The position numbers and the translations under genes are program-made. Below are positions 53,798 through 62,865 of a DNA stretch of 64,000 nt, piece after piece. This DNA is from Streptomyces althioticus (GTDB lineage Bacteria > Actinomycetota > Actinomycetes > Streptomycetales > Streptomycetaceae). The notes under the pieces are model-generated. The model worked only from the letters and a program-made list of their open reading frames with translations, searched no databases and was not told the origin of the DNA. Location of the stretch: the NCBI GenBank assembly GCA_014649355.1, contig BMSW01000001.1:434001-498000 (forward strand), read 5' to 3'. Positions within the stretch are counted from its first letter, which is position 1, and every line of letters starts with the position of its first letter.

Positions 53798-55375
53798 TTA
53801 CTCTCCGAGCAGTCGGGGTTCGAAACGGAACCTCATGGAGGCCGAGCCGTAGTAGTAGCGCGTGGTCCCGGTCGCCGGGCTGTGCGCCTGTGCCTTGTCC
53901 GCGCGGGCCCACTCGACGAGTCCCAGGTAGCGGGTCCCGTCGGCGTCCCGCAGAGCCGCCTCGCCCGTCGCGCTGTCCGCCCACAGGTTCCACAGCTGGC
54001 CGGCCTGCCCGGCGTCGCAGGGCTGCTGGTCCACCGGCGCGTGGTCCTCCGTACCGCCCGACCGTGCCAGGTACATCCCGGTCGCCTCGTTGAGGACCTG
54101 CACCCGCGAGCGGTCCCCCGCGAACGGCTCCGCGAGCCGCCACTGCTGAGCCGCGGTGCCGTCGCACCCGGCCTCCACGGGCCGGACGCCGGACCGCGCC
54201 GCACCGCCGGGAATCTCCATGCAGCCACCGGTCGACACGAAACGCAGGGTGCTCGGCCCGCCCAGGGCGGTCGGCCGGGTGCCGGCGGACACCGCGGGCG
54301 CCGAGGGGGAGGACGACGGGGAAGGGGAGGCGGTCACCGACGGCGTCGGCGGTGGCGAGGACGCTGCGGACGCGCGTGGGGCCGGGGCGGAGGAGGGGGC
54401 GGCGCTCACCGCCGGAGCAGGCCGCTCCGGCTCACCGCCGCCGTCGGGCCACCACGCCCAGCCGCCCAGCAGTACGGCCACCGTGCCCGCGGCCAGGACC
54501 CCGGCCTTCACCCCGGTGACCCCGCCGCCCACGGCGGGTCCGGCGGCCGTCGCCGCGGTCGCCCGTGCCTTCACATAGGCCGGCCCGCCGAACAGCAGCA
54601 CCGCGGCCGGAAGCACGGAACGCAGCCGCTGGTTGAGGTCGGTCAGTTCACGGACGGCCCTGCGGCACCGGCCGCACTCCTCCAGATGCCGTTCCAGGCG
54701 GACGTCCCGGCGCGGCCGCCGGGAGCGGCGCACCGCCGCGGCGAGACGCCCGCTGCACCTGCGGCACTCCTCGCTCGCCGCGCCCTGCTCGGCGTGCGCG
54801 ACGAGATACGCCTCCCGCAGGCCCTCACGGGCCCGTGCCGTCAGCGAGGTCACACCACTGGGAGTCAGCCCCAGCAACGCCCCCACCTTCGCGGCGGGTT
54901 CCTCCTCGACGACGGCGTGCCAGAGCACCGCCCGCCACCGCTCGGGCAAGGACCGGAACGCCGTGGCGACCAGCCCGCCGTCCTCGGCGCGCACCACGGT
55001 GCTCTCACCGCTCTCACCGCTCCGCACCTCGGGTGTGCCGCGCAGCCATTCACCGAACTCGGGGGTGAGGTCGACCTGCCGCGCCCGGTCCGCCCACTGG
55101 GCCGCGGTGTGCCGGACCACGGCCAGCAGGTACGGGCGCCACGCGTCGGCGGGGCCCTTGCCGTCGCGGACCGCCTGCACCGTGCGCGTGAACGCCTCCG
55201 ACGCGAGGTCCTCGGCGGTGTGCGGGTCCCGGCAGCAGGTGCGGGCGTAGGCGGACACGGCGTCGGCGTGACGGTGATAGAGCTCCTCGACCGCAGCCGG
55301 GTCACCGCCGTCGCGCACGGCCGCCGTCAACAGCGCGTCCGTCCACCCGCGGTGGGAGACACCGTGCTCGGTCAT
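53798..55375 (-). CDS. Transmembrane ECF sigma factor with C-terminal ricin-type lectin domain
   Basis: A 525-residue fusion. Residues 1-175: ECF sigma region 2 (VEELYHRHADAVSAYARTCC, DPHTAEDLASEAFTRTVQAV) and region 4 (LPERWRAVLWHAVVEEEPAA, LLGLTPSGVTSLTARAREGL). Residues about 195-245: Cys/His zinc-type motif (HLEECGRCRRAVREL), as in anti-sigma factors. A membrane helix lies near 295-313 (GVLAAGTVAVLLGGWAWW). A Ser/Pro/Ala stalk leads to a ricin-B-like lectin (about 372-525) with AAQQWRLAE and GQLWNLWAD motifs. It seems to sense sugar outside and control transcription inside. Confidence 0.9.
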   Translation of the reverse strand: MTEHGVSHRGWTDALLTAAVRDGGDPAAVEELYHRHADAVSAYARTCCRDPHTAEDLASEAFTRTVQAVRDGKGPADAWRPYLLAVVRHTAAQWADRARQVDLTPEFGEWLRGTPEVRSGESGESTVVRAEDGGLVATAFRSLPERWRAVLWHAVVEEEPAAKVGALLGLTPSGVTSLTARAREGLREAYLVAHAEQGAASEECRRCSGRLAAAVRRSRRPRRDVRLERHLEECGRCRRAVRELTDLNQRLRSVLPAAVLLFGGPAYVKARATAATAAGPAVGGGVTGVKAGVLAAGTVAVLLGGWAWWPDGGGEPERPAPAVSAAPSSAPAPRASAASSPPPTPSVTASPSPSSSPSAPAVSAGTRPTALGGPSTLRFVSTGGCMEIPGGAARSGVRPVEAGCDGTAAQQWRLAEPFAGDRSRVQVLNEATGMYLARSGGTEDHAPVDQQPCDAGQAGQLWNLWADSATGEAALRDADGTRYLGLVEWARADKAQAHSPATGTTRYYYGSASMRFRFEPRLLGE

Positions 55376-55629
55376 GGCCCGCACTCGATCCGGTTCCGTA
55401 CGACGATCGAACAGCAGTCTGACAGACCGCCAGCCCCACCCGGCCCTCCGGCCACACCGCGGGCAGTCGTGCCGCAGGGCGGCACGGGTGGGCGCGGACG
55501 GCACCCCGCAGACGCCGGGCTCGCGCAGACACCCGCCCGTCCACACCCGCACCGGCGTGTATCAACGCCCCGCGCGCATCAACGCCCCGCGCGAGTTACC
55601 GCACACCCGAATGCGCCCCCGGCGACACC

Positions 55630-56373
55630 TCACCGCGCCTCCGGCGGCCGCTGCCGAGGCATGTTCGGCCGGGCCCCGTTCGGCGCGGCGGCGAACCGTC
55701 CGACGGGCAGCGCCGTCTCGGCCCGCCCTCCGCCGGCCAGGGCGGACCGCACCCCCAACGGCACCCCGCTCCGGAACTCCATCATCCAGTCCGCCGTCTC
55801 CACCCGGACCAGCTCCGTCACGTCCTCGGTGAATCGCCGCAACACCGTCAGGCACCGCTCCGCGGCCTCACTCGCCGTCCCCTCCGCGGGCCCCAGCACC
55901 TCCCGCACGCACTCCGACGCCCAGTCGAACTGGAACGCCTGCAGCCGCCGCTGCACGGCCTGCGCGGTCGCCACGTCCCGCATCCACCCGGACGTCATCC
56001 CGAAGAAACGATCGGCCGCCACACACGCCACGGCGACCAGCAGCGCCAGATACCCCCACGGCGTGACACCGTCCACCGCACCGGTCAGATCGAGCAGCGG
56101 CAACGCGGCCCCGGCCAGCGCCCCCACCGCCGTACCGGCCCGCAGCGCCCACGCGCACCGCCGCTTCCACATCCGGTCCTCGAGGTACCACGCGGCGGTG
56201 TCCAGCGCCCCGCGCTCCACCCACCGGTACAGCTCGTCCAGCCGCGCGGCCGGCTCCCCCCAGTCCCCGAGCGGGAACGCCCGGCCGACGGGGTCGCCCG
56301 GACGCAGCCCCGCCGCGCCTTCGCCCCGCCCGTCGTGAGGCCGACCCTCGGGCTGCATCTCCGGCTGACCCAC
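55630..56373 (-). CDS. SLATT-domain membrane protein
   Basis: A 247-residue protein with two membrane helices (ALRAGTAVGALAGAALPLLD; PWGYLALLVAVACVAADRFF) flanked by long cytoplasmic helices (LYRWVERGALDTAAWYLEDR; AVQRRLQAFQFDWASECVRE). This layout matches SLATT/DUF4231 domains, known as effector partners of SMODS and SLOG sensors in nucleotide-signalling defence. No such partner is encoded nearby. GTG 56373 follows GGGGAG by 8 nt. Function here unknown. Confidence 0.7.
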   Translation of the reverse strand: MGQPEMQPEGRPHDGRGEGAAGLRPGDPVGRAFPLGDWGEPAARLDELYRWVERGALDTAAWYLEDRMWKRRCAWALRAGTAVGALAGAALPLLDLTGAVDGVTPWGYLALLVAVACVAADRFFGMTSGWMRDVATAQAVQRRLQAFQFDWASECVREVLGPAEGTASEAAERCLTVLRRFTEDVTELVRVETADWMMEFRSGVPLGVRSALAGGGRAETALPVGRFAAAPNGARPNMPRQRPPEAR

Positions 56374-56685
56374 CCGGTATCTCCCCTCCTGAACCGACCT
56401 GACCGACCCCGCGCGCACGCACCGTGCGCGGTCGGCCGGTCACGCGTGGTGCTCGCGCGCCGGGCCCTTCCTACCGCCCAACGGGTGGGCGCGTCGGGGG
56501 TTCGCGCGCTTTTACGCCCGGAAGAAGGCGGTCATCGGGTATAGGGCCCCGGAACGGACTCACCCGAAAGAGTGCCGGGGCAACGGCCGTCCCGAGCACG
56601 TAGGCTCGTGCCGAGGGTGCGGCGGTCGCACCCGGACGACGTGGCGACCCGACGTCGACCCGACATACCGACCCAGGAGCTGATC
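56374..56685. other. Intergenic region upstream of ybaB
   Basis: 312 bp with divergent promoters for the SLATT gene and ybaB. TATAGG at 56540-56545 is a candidate -10 element for ybaB transcription. Nothing else seen. Confidence 0.4.
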
Positions 56686-57027
56686 GTGATCCCCGGTGGT
56701 GGCCAGCCCAACATGCAGCAGCTGCTCCAGCAGGCCCAGAAGATGCAGCAGGACCTGGCCAAGGCCCAGGAGGAGCTGGCGCGCACGGAGGTCGAGGGCC
56801 AGGCGGGCGGCGGCCTGGTGCGGGCCACCGTCACCGGCTCCGGCGAGCTGCGGGCGCTGAAGATCGACCCGAAGGCCGTGGACCCGGAGGACACCGAGAC
56901 CCTCGCGGACCTGGTCGTCGCGGCGGTCCAGGCGGCGAACGAGAACGCGCAGACGCTGCAGCAGCAGAAGCTCGGCCCGCTGGCCCAGGGCCTCGGCGGG
57001 GGCGGCATCCCCGGTCTCCCCTTCTGA
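56686..57027 (+). CDS. Nucleoid-associated protein YbaB/EbfC
   Basis: A 113-residue DNA-binding protein: [59 protein letters not shown] and a Gln-rich helix. Its neighbour recR follows in nearly all bacteria. GTG 56686 with aggagct upstream is preferred over longer in-frame starts. It probably helps compact DNA or assist recombinational repair. Confidence 0.93.
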   Translation: MIPGGGQPNMQQLLQQAQKMQQDLAKAQEELARTEVEGQAGGGLVRATVTGSGELRALKIDPKAVDPEDTETLADLVVAAVQAANENAQTLQQQKLGPLAQGLGGGGIPGLPF

Positions 57028-57038
57028 CGAGGGGCGGC

Positions 57039-57087
57039 AGGCCGGGGCTTCCCTGTCCTCCAGGGCTTCTAAGCAGGGCCCCGGCCC
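57039..57087 (+). terminator. Hairpin between ybaB and recR
   Basis: GGCCGGGGC (57040-57048) can pair with GCCCCGGCC (57078-57086) around a 29-nt loop. It could attenuate transcription between the two genes or be incidental in this GC-rich gap. Confidence 0.35.
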
Positions 57088-57131
57088 TCTACCGTACGTA
57101 GTGAAGGAACATCAGGAAGGACGGCAGTCCG

Positions 57132-57731
57132 TTGTACGAAGGCGTGGTCCAGGACCTCATCGACGAGCTGGGGCGGCTTCCCGGCGTCGGTCCCAAGAGC
57201 GCGCAGCGGATCGCCTTCCACATCCTGCAGGCGGAACCGACGGACGTACGGCGTCTGGCGCAGGCGCTGATGGAGGTCAAGGCGAAGGTCCGCTTCTGTG
57301 CGGTGTGCGGGAACGTCGCGCAGGAGGAGCGGTGCAACATCTGCCGCGACACCCGGCGCGACCCCGCGGTCATCTGTGTCGTGGAGGAGCCGAAGGACGT
57401 CGTCGCGATCGAGCGCACGCGTGAGTTCCGCGGCCGCTACCACGTGCTGGGCGGCGCGATCAGCCCGATCGACGGGGTGGGCCCCGACGATCTGCGCATA
57501 AGGGAGCTGCTGGCCCGGCTGGCGGACGGCACGGTCACCGAGCTGATCCTCGCCACGGACCCCAATCTCGAAGGCGAGGCCACGGCCACGTACCTCGCCC
57601 GCATGATCAAGCCCATGGGCCTGAAGGTCACCCGCCTGGCCAGCGGCCTCCCGGTGGGCGGCGACCTGGAATACGCGGACGAGGTCACGCTCGGCCGCGC
57701 CTTCGAGGGGAGACGACTCCTAGATGTCTGA
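57132..57731 (+). CDS. recR: Recombination protein RecR
   Basis: A 199-residue protein of the RecFOR pathway: helix-hairpin-helix ([20 protein letters not shown]), the Cys4 zinc finger [16 protein letters not shown], and a Toprim domain ([35 protein letters not shown]). TTG 57132 is the family-consistent start. The DUF5063 gene overlaps its last 8 bp. Confidence 0.97.
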   Translation: MYEGVVQDLIDELGRLPGVGPKSAQRIAFHILQAEPTDVRRLAQALMEVKAKVRFCAVCGNVAQEERCNICRDTRRDPAVICVVEEPKDVVAIERTREFRGRYHVLGGAISPIDGVGPDDLRIRELLARLADGTVTELILATDPNLEGEATATYLARMIKPMGLKVTRLASGLPVGGDLEYADEVTLGRAFEGRRLLDV

Positions 57732-58383
57732 CGCCACGCTGCACGCGACCGACCACAACCCGGACGACTTCGCGGTCCAGATCGCCGATCAGATCGAGAG
57801 CTTCCTGGTGGCCGTCACGGAGGTCGCGAAGGGCGCAGAGCCGGACTCGGCGGTGCCCTTCCTCCTCCTGGAGGTGTCCCAGCTGCTCCTGGCCGGCGGC
57901 AGGCTGGGCGCCCACGAGGACATCGTCCCCGACGAGCGCTACGAGCCGGACATGGGCCCCGAGCCGGACGTGGACGAGCTGCGCGAGAACCTGGCGCGGC
58001 TGCTCGACCCGATCGACGTCTACTCCGAGGTCTTCGACCCCTACGAGCCGCGCAAGGCCCCGGTCCCGGCCCGCATCTCCGACGACCTCACCGACGTCAT
58101 CACCGACCTGCGCCACGGCATGGCCCACTACCGCGCCGGCCGTACGTCGGAGGCGCTGTGGTGGTGGCAGTTCTCCTACTTCTCCAACTGGGGCTCCACC
58201 GCGTCCGCGACGCTGCGCGCCCTGCAGTCGGTCGTCGCGCACGTCCGCCTGAACCAGCCCCTGGCCGAGCTCGACGGCCTCGACACCGACCAGGGCATCG
58301 GCGACGACACCCTCGAGTTCGAGGCGGGCAAGGTCATGGCCGAGGAGATCGGCACCCCCCTGGGCGTGCGTCCGGTCACCTGA
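57724..58383 (+). CDS. DUF5063 domain protein
   Basis: A 219-residue soluble protein: [59 protein letters not shown] and [20 protein letters not shown]. The family is well conserved downstream of recR in Streptomyces and is followed by ask-asd, forming a conserved block, but no function is known. Starts inside the end of recR. Confidence 0.9.
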   Translation: MSDATLHATDHNPDDFAVQIADQIESFLVAVTEVAKGAEPDSAVPFLLLEVSQLLLAGGRLGAHEDIVPDERYEPDMGPEPDVDELRENLARLLDPIDVYSEVFDPYEPRKAPVPARISDDLTDVITDLRHGMAHYRAGRTSEALWWWQFSYFSNWGSTASATLRALQSVVAHVRLNQPLAELDGLDTDQGIGDDTLEFEAGKVMAEEIGTPLGVRPVT

Positions 58384-58465
58384 GGGGCCCTCGGATCACC
58401 TGAGGGGCCTTCGAGTCACCTGCGAGGCATTCGAGCCGGCGGTGCCCGGCGTCCCGCCGCGCCCG

Positions 58466-58738
58466 TCAGCCCCAGGGCGGCCCCTCGTTGATCCCGAACA
58501 GCACGGACATCAGCACCAGCAGCCCCAGCGGTACGACGACGAACGCCGTCTCCGGCCGTTCCCTGCGCAGCGCCTGCCACCCGAGCGCGACGAGCGGTCC
58601 CGACAGCCCCCCGGCCATCAGCGCCCACCCCGCCCCACGGCTGCCGGCCACGTTGAACGCGACGAACGCCGCCAGGACGAACAGCGCGGGAGAGGCCCAC
58701 AGGTGCCGCAGCGCCTGCGGGGCTTCGACGTTGCTCAT
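58466..58738 (-). CDS. Small two- to three-span membrane protein
   Basis: A 90-residue hydrophobic protein: SPALFVLAAFVAFNVAGSRG, WALMAGGLSGPLVALGWQAL and TAFVVVPLGLLVLMSVLFGI. ATG 58738 with GGAAGGAG upstream. It is 83 bp downstream of a secreted cationic peptide gene on the same strand, so it could be the partner or immunity protein of that peptide. No known family assigned. Confidence 0.65.
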   Translation of the reverse strand: MSNVEAPQALRHLWASPALFVLAAFVAFNVAGSRGAGWALMAGGLSGPLVALGWQALRRERPETAFVVVPLGLLVLMSVLFGINEGPPWG

Positions 58739-58821
58739 CGTTGTGTCTCCTTCCGCCCCACGGGGCGGTGCGCCGTCCCCCCGGCACGGCGCACCACCCC
58801 CACGCGACGAGTCCCGGTGTC

Positions 58822-59295
58822 TCAGACGAGGCCGCGGATGTACGTGTACAGCTGGTACTGGGCCTCGGCGCCGGCCGCGACCCAGGCGATGCGCACCGGG
58901 TGGTACCAGGGCAGGCCGTCCATGTAGGAACGGAACTTGCCCCAGTTCGACTTGGCGGCCTTGACCGCGCCGCTGTACACCTTGCCGCCGTGCTTCTTCA
59001 GCAGGTTGAACAGGGCCTTGGCGGCACCGCCGACGGCCCCGCGGGCCTGGACCTCGGTGGCAGTTCCGTCGGCCACGGCACGCAGGGACGTGGTGTCCCG
59101 GGCGTTCAGTTCGGCGGAGACGGCCGGGTCGGCGAGGAGCGCCCGGGCCTGAGCCCCGGTGAGGGCCGGCGCGGACGAGACCGCCGCGGGGGCCGAGGCG
59201 GTGGCTTCCGCGGCCTGGGCCAGGCTCGCGCCCGCCCCGACCGCCAGGACGGCAACGGCCGAAACAGCGGCCAGACGCAGAGTAGTGCGGGTCAT
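58822..59295 (-). CDS. Secreted cationic peptide or bacteriocin-like protein
   Basis: A 157-residue protein. Signal peptide LAAVSAVAVLAVGAGASLAQAA; a middle stretch (ALTGAQARALLADPAVSAEL, ATEVQARGAVGG); and a lysine- and glycine-rich amphipathic end (LFNLLKKHGGKVYSGAVKAA, KSNWGKFRSYMDGLPWYHP, AEAQYQLYTYIRGLV). The final part resembles pore-forming peptide helices rather than an enzyme. The small membrane-protein gene follows as a possible immunity factor. No known family recognised. Confidence 0.7.
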   Translation of the reverse strand: MTRTTLRLAAVSAVAVLAVGAGASLAQAAEATASAPAAVSSAPALTGAQARALLADPAVSAELNARDTTSLRAVADGTATEVQARGAVGGAAKALFNLLKKHGGKVYSGAVKAAKSNWGKFRSYMDGLPWYHPVRIAWVAAGAEAQYQLYTYIRGLV

Positions 59296-59968
59296 GTACG
59301 ATCTCCCTTGTGTTCAATCACAAGGGGAGGAAGCCCAAAAGGGCGACCTGGACTGGCGTGGAAACCGAAATGGTCCCCCCGCGGACTTCTTCCCCCGATT
59401 AATGTCCCCTCCGACCGTCACGTCACTTCGTGACGGCGGTTCCGGCGTCCAATCCGGCTGGTCAGGCCAGGTGTTCGACGCGGCAGGAATGTAACACGGA
59501 GGGTGATCATTTCGCCAATGGCTGTTTTCCGTCCGCCTGTTCGCGGGTCATGTATTTCAGTTTTGAATTCAACGTCCGGGGTTTGTCGGCGTCCCCCCCT
59601 GATTCCCCCGCGCTTCCGCACGTCGTCCCGGAGCTTGAGAAAACCCGGAGCGGAGCACGGGCGGCGCCGGTTGTGCCCGACACGTTCCGGCACGTCCAGC
59701 GTCGTCGGTCTTCCCGAACCCGTGAGCGTCAGCCCGGACACCCGGCCCCGAAGCTCTCGCCGACCGGAAACCGCCGCGTCGCGGTGTGACGCGGGGCACT
59801 TTTCGAGTGGCGGGGCTGAGGCTGGGCAGGAGCCCCTCGCGAGCGTCCGATGTCTCACCATGCGATATCGCGAAGGGTGGATTTTCGGACGTCGATAGAC
59901 TGAGCGGACCGCAGCGCACACATATGTGGGCGGACTGTGGACAACGACGGACTGAGCGAGGAGCGCAC
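59296..59968. other. Long intergenic region upstream of the aspartokinase gene
   Basis: 673 bp without a supported gene. It holds a hairpin CCGTCACG/CGTGACGG (59415-59436) and the palindrome CACATATGTG (59919-59928) just before ask, with a nearby TAGACT that could be a -10 box. The centre (59480-59700) is AT-richer than the rest of the window. A small in-frame extension of the kinase frame back to 59786 is not taken as coding. Confidence 0.5.
59919..59928. promoter_or_regulatory. Palindrome CACATATGTG before the ask gene
   Basis: A perfect 10-bp palindrome 41 bp ahead of the start codon, in a stretch expected to carry the promoter. Could bind a dimeric regulator; weak on its own. Confidence 0.35.
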
Positions 59969-61246
59969 GTGGGCCTTGTCGTGCAGAAGTACGGAGGCTC
60001 CTCCGTAGCCGATGCCGAAGGCATCAAGCGCGTCGCCAAGAGGATCGTGGAAGCCAAGAAGAACGGCCACCAGGTGGTCGCCGTGGTTTCCGCGATGGGC
60101 GACACGACGGACGAGCTGATCGATCTCGCCGAGCAGGTTTCCCCGATCCCTGCCGGCCGCGAGCTCGACATGCTGCTGACCGCCGGAGAGCGGATCTCCA
60201 TGGCCCTGCTGGCCATGGCGATCAAGAACCTGGGCCACAACGCCCAGAGCTTCACCGGCAGCCAGGCAGGTGTCATCACCGACTCGGTCCACAACAAAGC
60301 CCGCATCATCGATGTCACGCCGGGCCGCATCAAGGCCTCGGTCGACGAGGGCAACATCGCCATCGTCGCCGGGTTCCAGGGCGTCAGCCAGGACACCAAG
60401 GACATCACCACGCTCGGCCGCGGCGGCTCCGACACCACCGCCGTCGCCCTCGCCGCGGCGCTCGACGCCGAGGTGTGCGAGATCTACACGGACGTCGACG
60501 GTGTGTTCACCGCCGACCCCCGCGTGGTGAAGAAGGCCAAGAAGATCGACTGGATCTCGTTCGAGGACATGCTCGAACTGGCCGCCTCCGGTTCCAAGGT
60601 GCTGCTCCACCGCTGTGTGGAGTACGCCCGCCGGTACAACATCCCGATCCACGTCCGCTCGTCCTTCAGCGGACTCAAGGGCACGTGGGTCAGCAGCGAG
60701 CCGATCGAGCAAGGGGACAAGCAGGTGGAGCAGGCTCTCATCTCCGGTGTCGCACACGACACCTCCGAGGCCAAGATCACGGTCGTCGGCGTGCCCGACA
60801 AGCCCGGCGAGGCCGCGTCGATCTTCCGCACCATCGCGGACGCCGAGATCAACATCGACATGGTCGTGCAGAACGTGTCCGCCGCGTCCACCGGCCTGAC
60901 GGACATCTCCTTCACCCTCCCGAAGTCCGAGGGCCGCAAGGCCATCGACGCCCTGGAGAAGAACAAGGGCGCCATCGGCTTCGACTCCCTGCGCTACGAC
61001 GACCAGATCGGCAAGATCTCCCTCGTCGGCGCGGGCATGAAGACCAACCCCGGCGTCACCGCCGACTTCTTCACCGCTCTCAGTGACGCCGGTGTGAACA
61101 TCGAGCTGATCTCGACCTCCGAGATCCGCATCTCGGTCGTCACCCGCAAGGACGACGTGGCGGAGGCCGTGCGCGCCGTGCACACCGCCTTCGGTCTCGA
61201 CTCCGACAGCGACGAGGCCGTGGTCTACGGAGGCACCGGCCGCTGA
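59969..61246 (+). CDS. ask: Aspartokinase
   Basis: A 425-residue enzyme phosphorylating aspartate, the first step to lysine, threonine, methionine and diaminopimelate. [20 protein letters not shown] at the start, [40 protein letters not shown], then two ACT domains ([40 protein letters not shown]) for feedback control. GTG 59969 follows gaggagcg. asd overlaps the stop by one base. Confidence 0.97.
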   Translation: MGLVVQKYGGSSVADAEGIKRVAKRIVEAKKNGHQVVAVVSAMGDTTDELIDLAEQVSPIPAGRELDMLLTAGERISMALLAMAIKNLGHNAQSFTGSQAGVITDSVHNKARIIDVTPGRIKASVDEGNIAIVAGFQGVSQDTKDITTLGRGGSDTTAVALAAALDAEVCEIYTDVDGVFTADPRVVKKAKKIDWISFEDMLELAASGSKVLLHRCVEYARRYNIPIHVRSSFSGLKGTWVSSEPIEQGDKQVEQALISGVAHDTSEAKITVVGVPDKPGEAASIFRTIADAEINIDMVVQNVSAASTGLTDISFTLPKSEGRKAIDALEKNKGAIGFDSLRYDDQIGKISLVGAGMKTNPGVTADFFTALSDAGVNIELISTSEIRISVVTRKDDVAEAVRAVHTAFGLDSDSDEAVVYGGTGR

Positions 61247-62328
61247 TGACCGGCACCGCAGGGCCCGGACGCTCCGGGCGGCCGACGCTGGCGGTCGTGG
61301 GGGCGACCGGGGCCGTCGGCACGGTCATGCTCCAGATCCTGTCCCAGCGCGCGGACGTCTGGGGCGAGATCAGGCTCATCGCCTCCCCGCGCTCGGCCGG
61401 CCGCAAGCTGGCCGTGCGCGGTGAGGAGGTCGAGGTCGTGGCGCTCACCGAGGAGGCCTTCGACGGGGTCGACGTCGCCATGTTCGACGTGCCCGACGAG
61501 GTCTCCGCCGAGTGGGCGCCCGTCGCCGCCGCGCGGGGCGCGGTCGTCGTCGACAACTCCGGAGCCTTCCGCATGGACCCGGACGTGCCGCTGGTCGTCC
61601 CCGAGGTCAACCCGCACGCGGTGCGCAGCCGCCCCCGCGGCATCGTCGCCAGCCCCAACTGCACGACCCTGTCGATGATCGTCGCGCTCGGCGCGCTGCA
61701 CGCCGAGTTCGGCCTGCGCGAGCTGGTCGTCTCGTCGTACCAGGCGGTCAGCGGCGCCGGTCAGGCCGGCGTGCGGACCCTGCGCGACCAGCTCTCCCTG
61801 GTCGCCGGCACGGAGCTGGGCACGCACCCCGGCGACGTACGGCGGGCCGTGGGCGACAACACCGGGCCCTTCCCGGAGCCGGTCGCGCTGAACGTCGTGC
61901 CGTGGGCGGGCTCCCTGCGCGAGGACGGCTGGTCGTCCGAGGAGATGAAGGTGCGGGACGAGTCCCGCAAGATCCTCGGCCTGCCCGCCCTCCCGGTCGC
62001 CGTCACCTGTGTCCGCGTCCCCGTGGTCACCGTGCACTCCCTCACCGTCCACGCCCGCTTCGAGGGCGAGGTCACCGTCGACAAGGCGCGCGAGATCCTC
62101 GCGACCGCCCCCGGTGTCGTCCTCTTCGACAACCCGGCCGCCGGGGAGTTCCCCACGCCCGCCGACGTCGTCGGCACCGACCCGACCTGGGTCGGGCGGG
62201 TGCGCCGGGCCCTGGACGACCCCACGGCGCTGGAGCTCTTCGTGTGCGGGGACAACCTGCGCAAGGGGGCCGCGCTCAACACCGCGCAGATCGCCGAACT
62301 GGTGGCCGCGGAGCGCAAGGCCGCCTGA
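61246..62328 (+). CDS. asd: Aspartate-semialdehyde dehydrogenase
   Basis: A 360-residue NADP enzyme: Rossmann start [38 protein letters not shown], catalytic Cys in [31 protein letters not shown], and late His in [13 protein letters not shown]. It reduces aspartyl phosphate made by ask. The TGATG junction couples the genes. A long hairpin follows at 62361-62407. Confidence 0.97.
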   Translation: MTGTAGPGRSGRPTLAVVGATGAVGTVMLQILSQRADVWGEIRLIASPRSAGRKLAVRGEEVEVVALTEEAFDGVDVAMFDVPDEVSAEWAPVAAARGAVVVDNSGAFRMDPDVPLVVPEVNPHAVRSRPRGIVASPNCTTLSMIVALGALHAEFGLRELVVSSYQAVSGAGQAGVRTLRDQLSLVAGTELGTHPGDVRRAVGDNTGPFPEPVALNVVPWAGSLREDGWSSEEMKVRDESRKILGLPALPVAVTCVRVPVVTVHSLTVHARFEGEVTVDKAREILATAPGVVLFDNPAAGEFPTPADVVGTDPTWVGRVRRALDDPTALELFVCGDNLRKGAALNTAQIAELVAAERKAA

Positions 62329-62360
62329 CCCGGGACGGACGGACCGCCGGCCGGGCATAA

Positions 62361-62407
62361 AAGTCCTGGATCACAGAGGATCCATTTGTAGGATCTGTGA
62401 GGGACTT
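62361..62407 (+). terminator. Long imperfect hairpin after asd
   Basis: AAGTCC (62361-62366) pairs with GGACTT (62402-62407); between them GATCACAGA/TCTGTGA-type pairing continues with small bulges around an ATTTGTA loop. Terminator or operator; it starts 33 bp after the asd stop. Confidence 0.55.
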
Positions 62408-62543
62408 GTGGGCCGGACCGGTCGGTCGAGCCACTTGAACATGCAACTTCCTGGGCCGAGGATTGCAGACGAGGATTCACCTCCCCGCCAGCCGCAACCG
62501 AGCGGAGGGCGGGGAGCGTCTTTGCGGTCACCCTTATCCGGGG

Positions 62544-62597
62544 CGTGGGGACGCTGCTTCCCAGACGTGGGGACGTCTGGAGCCGGGCGTGGGGACG
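62544..62597. repeat. Three direct repeats CGTGGGGACG with exact 22-bp phasing
   Basis: CGTGGGGACG occurs at 62544-62553, 62566-62575 and 62588-62597. Starts are exactly 22 bp apart, two helical turns, placing all copies on one face of the helix. The array sits about 160 bp upstream of the sigma factor start and before a possible small frame at 62635. Probable cooperative regulator site. Confidence 0.8.
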
Positions 62598-62634
62598 TCC
62601 GTTCAAAATGGAACACAGGGGAAGAGCGGGACGC

Positions 62635-62865
62635 ATGAGGGCATTCGGTGTGCTGTCGGTGGTGCTGCCTGACGCGGGTGGGCGGTGGACGGTACCGGTC
62701 GGCGCAGACGTGACGCCCGGCACGTACAACCCTCCCGGGGGGAAGTGTGTCCAACTGGCGTGGCAGAGGTACTCGACTTCACAGCGCCCCGTGGCACGGC
62801 GTTCCGGCCGCCTCGCGGCGCGCTCCGGCCCCGCGTGGCCGGCGCGTCCGGTGGCATGCCGGTGA
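62635..62865 (+). CDS. Possible small peptide with PGTY-type motif, overlapping the sigma gene
   Basis: A 76-residue frame with a good ribosome site (GGGGAAGAG about 9 nt before ATG). It reads MRAFGVLSVVLPDAGG, then PVGADVTPGTYNPPGGKC, reminiscent of the VGxDIxPGTYxxxGG module of actinobacterial exported proteins. Its last 106 bp overlap the sigma factor gene in another frame. It might be a real leader peptide, a remnant of a larger protein, or chance. Confidence 0.3.
   Translation: MRAFGVLSVVLPDAGGRWTVPVGADVTPGTYNPPGGKCVQLAWQRYSTSQRPVARRSGRLAARSGPAWPARPVACR

Larger units (their letters stand above)
62329..62759. other. Intergenic region between asd and the sigma factor gene
   Basis: 431 bp containing the asd terminator hairpin (62361-62407), three phased CGTGGGGACG repeats (62544-62597) and a short frame starting at 62635 (listed separately). 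Otherwise nothing seen. Confidence 0.5.

Noticed and set aside
51851..56338. A 1495-codon plus-strand frame
   Set aside because: Runs antisense through four well-supported minus-strand genes (lipoprotein, protease, sigma factor, SLATT protein); composition is that of complementary coding DNA.
59786..59968. N-terminal extension of aspartokinase
   Set aside because: The extension has no similarity to the family and lacks a ribosome site; the GTG at 59969 with gaggagcg gives the canonical start.
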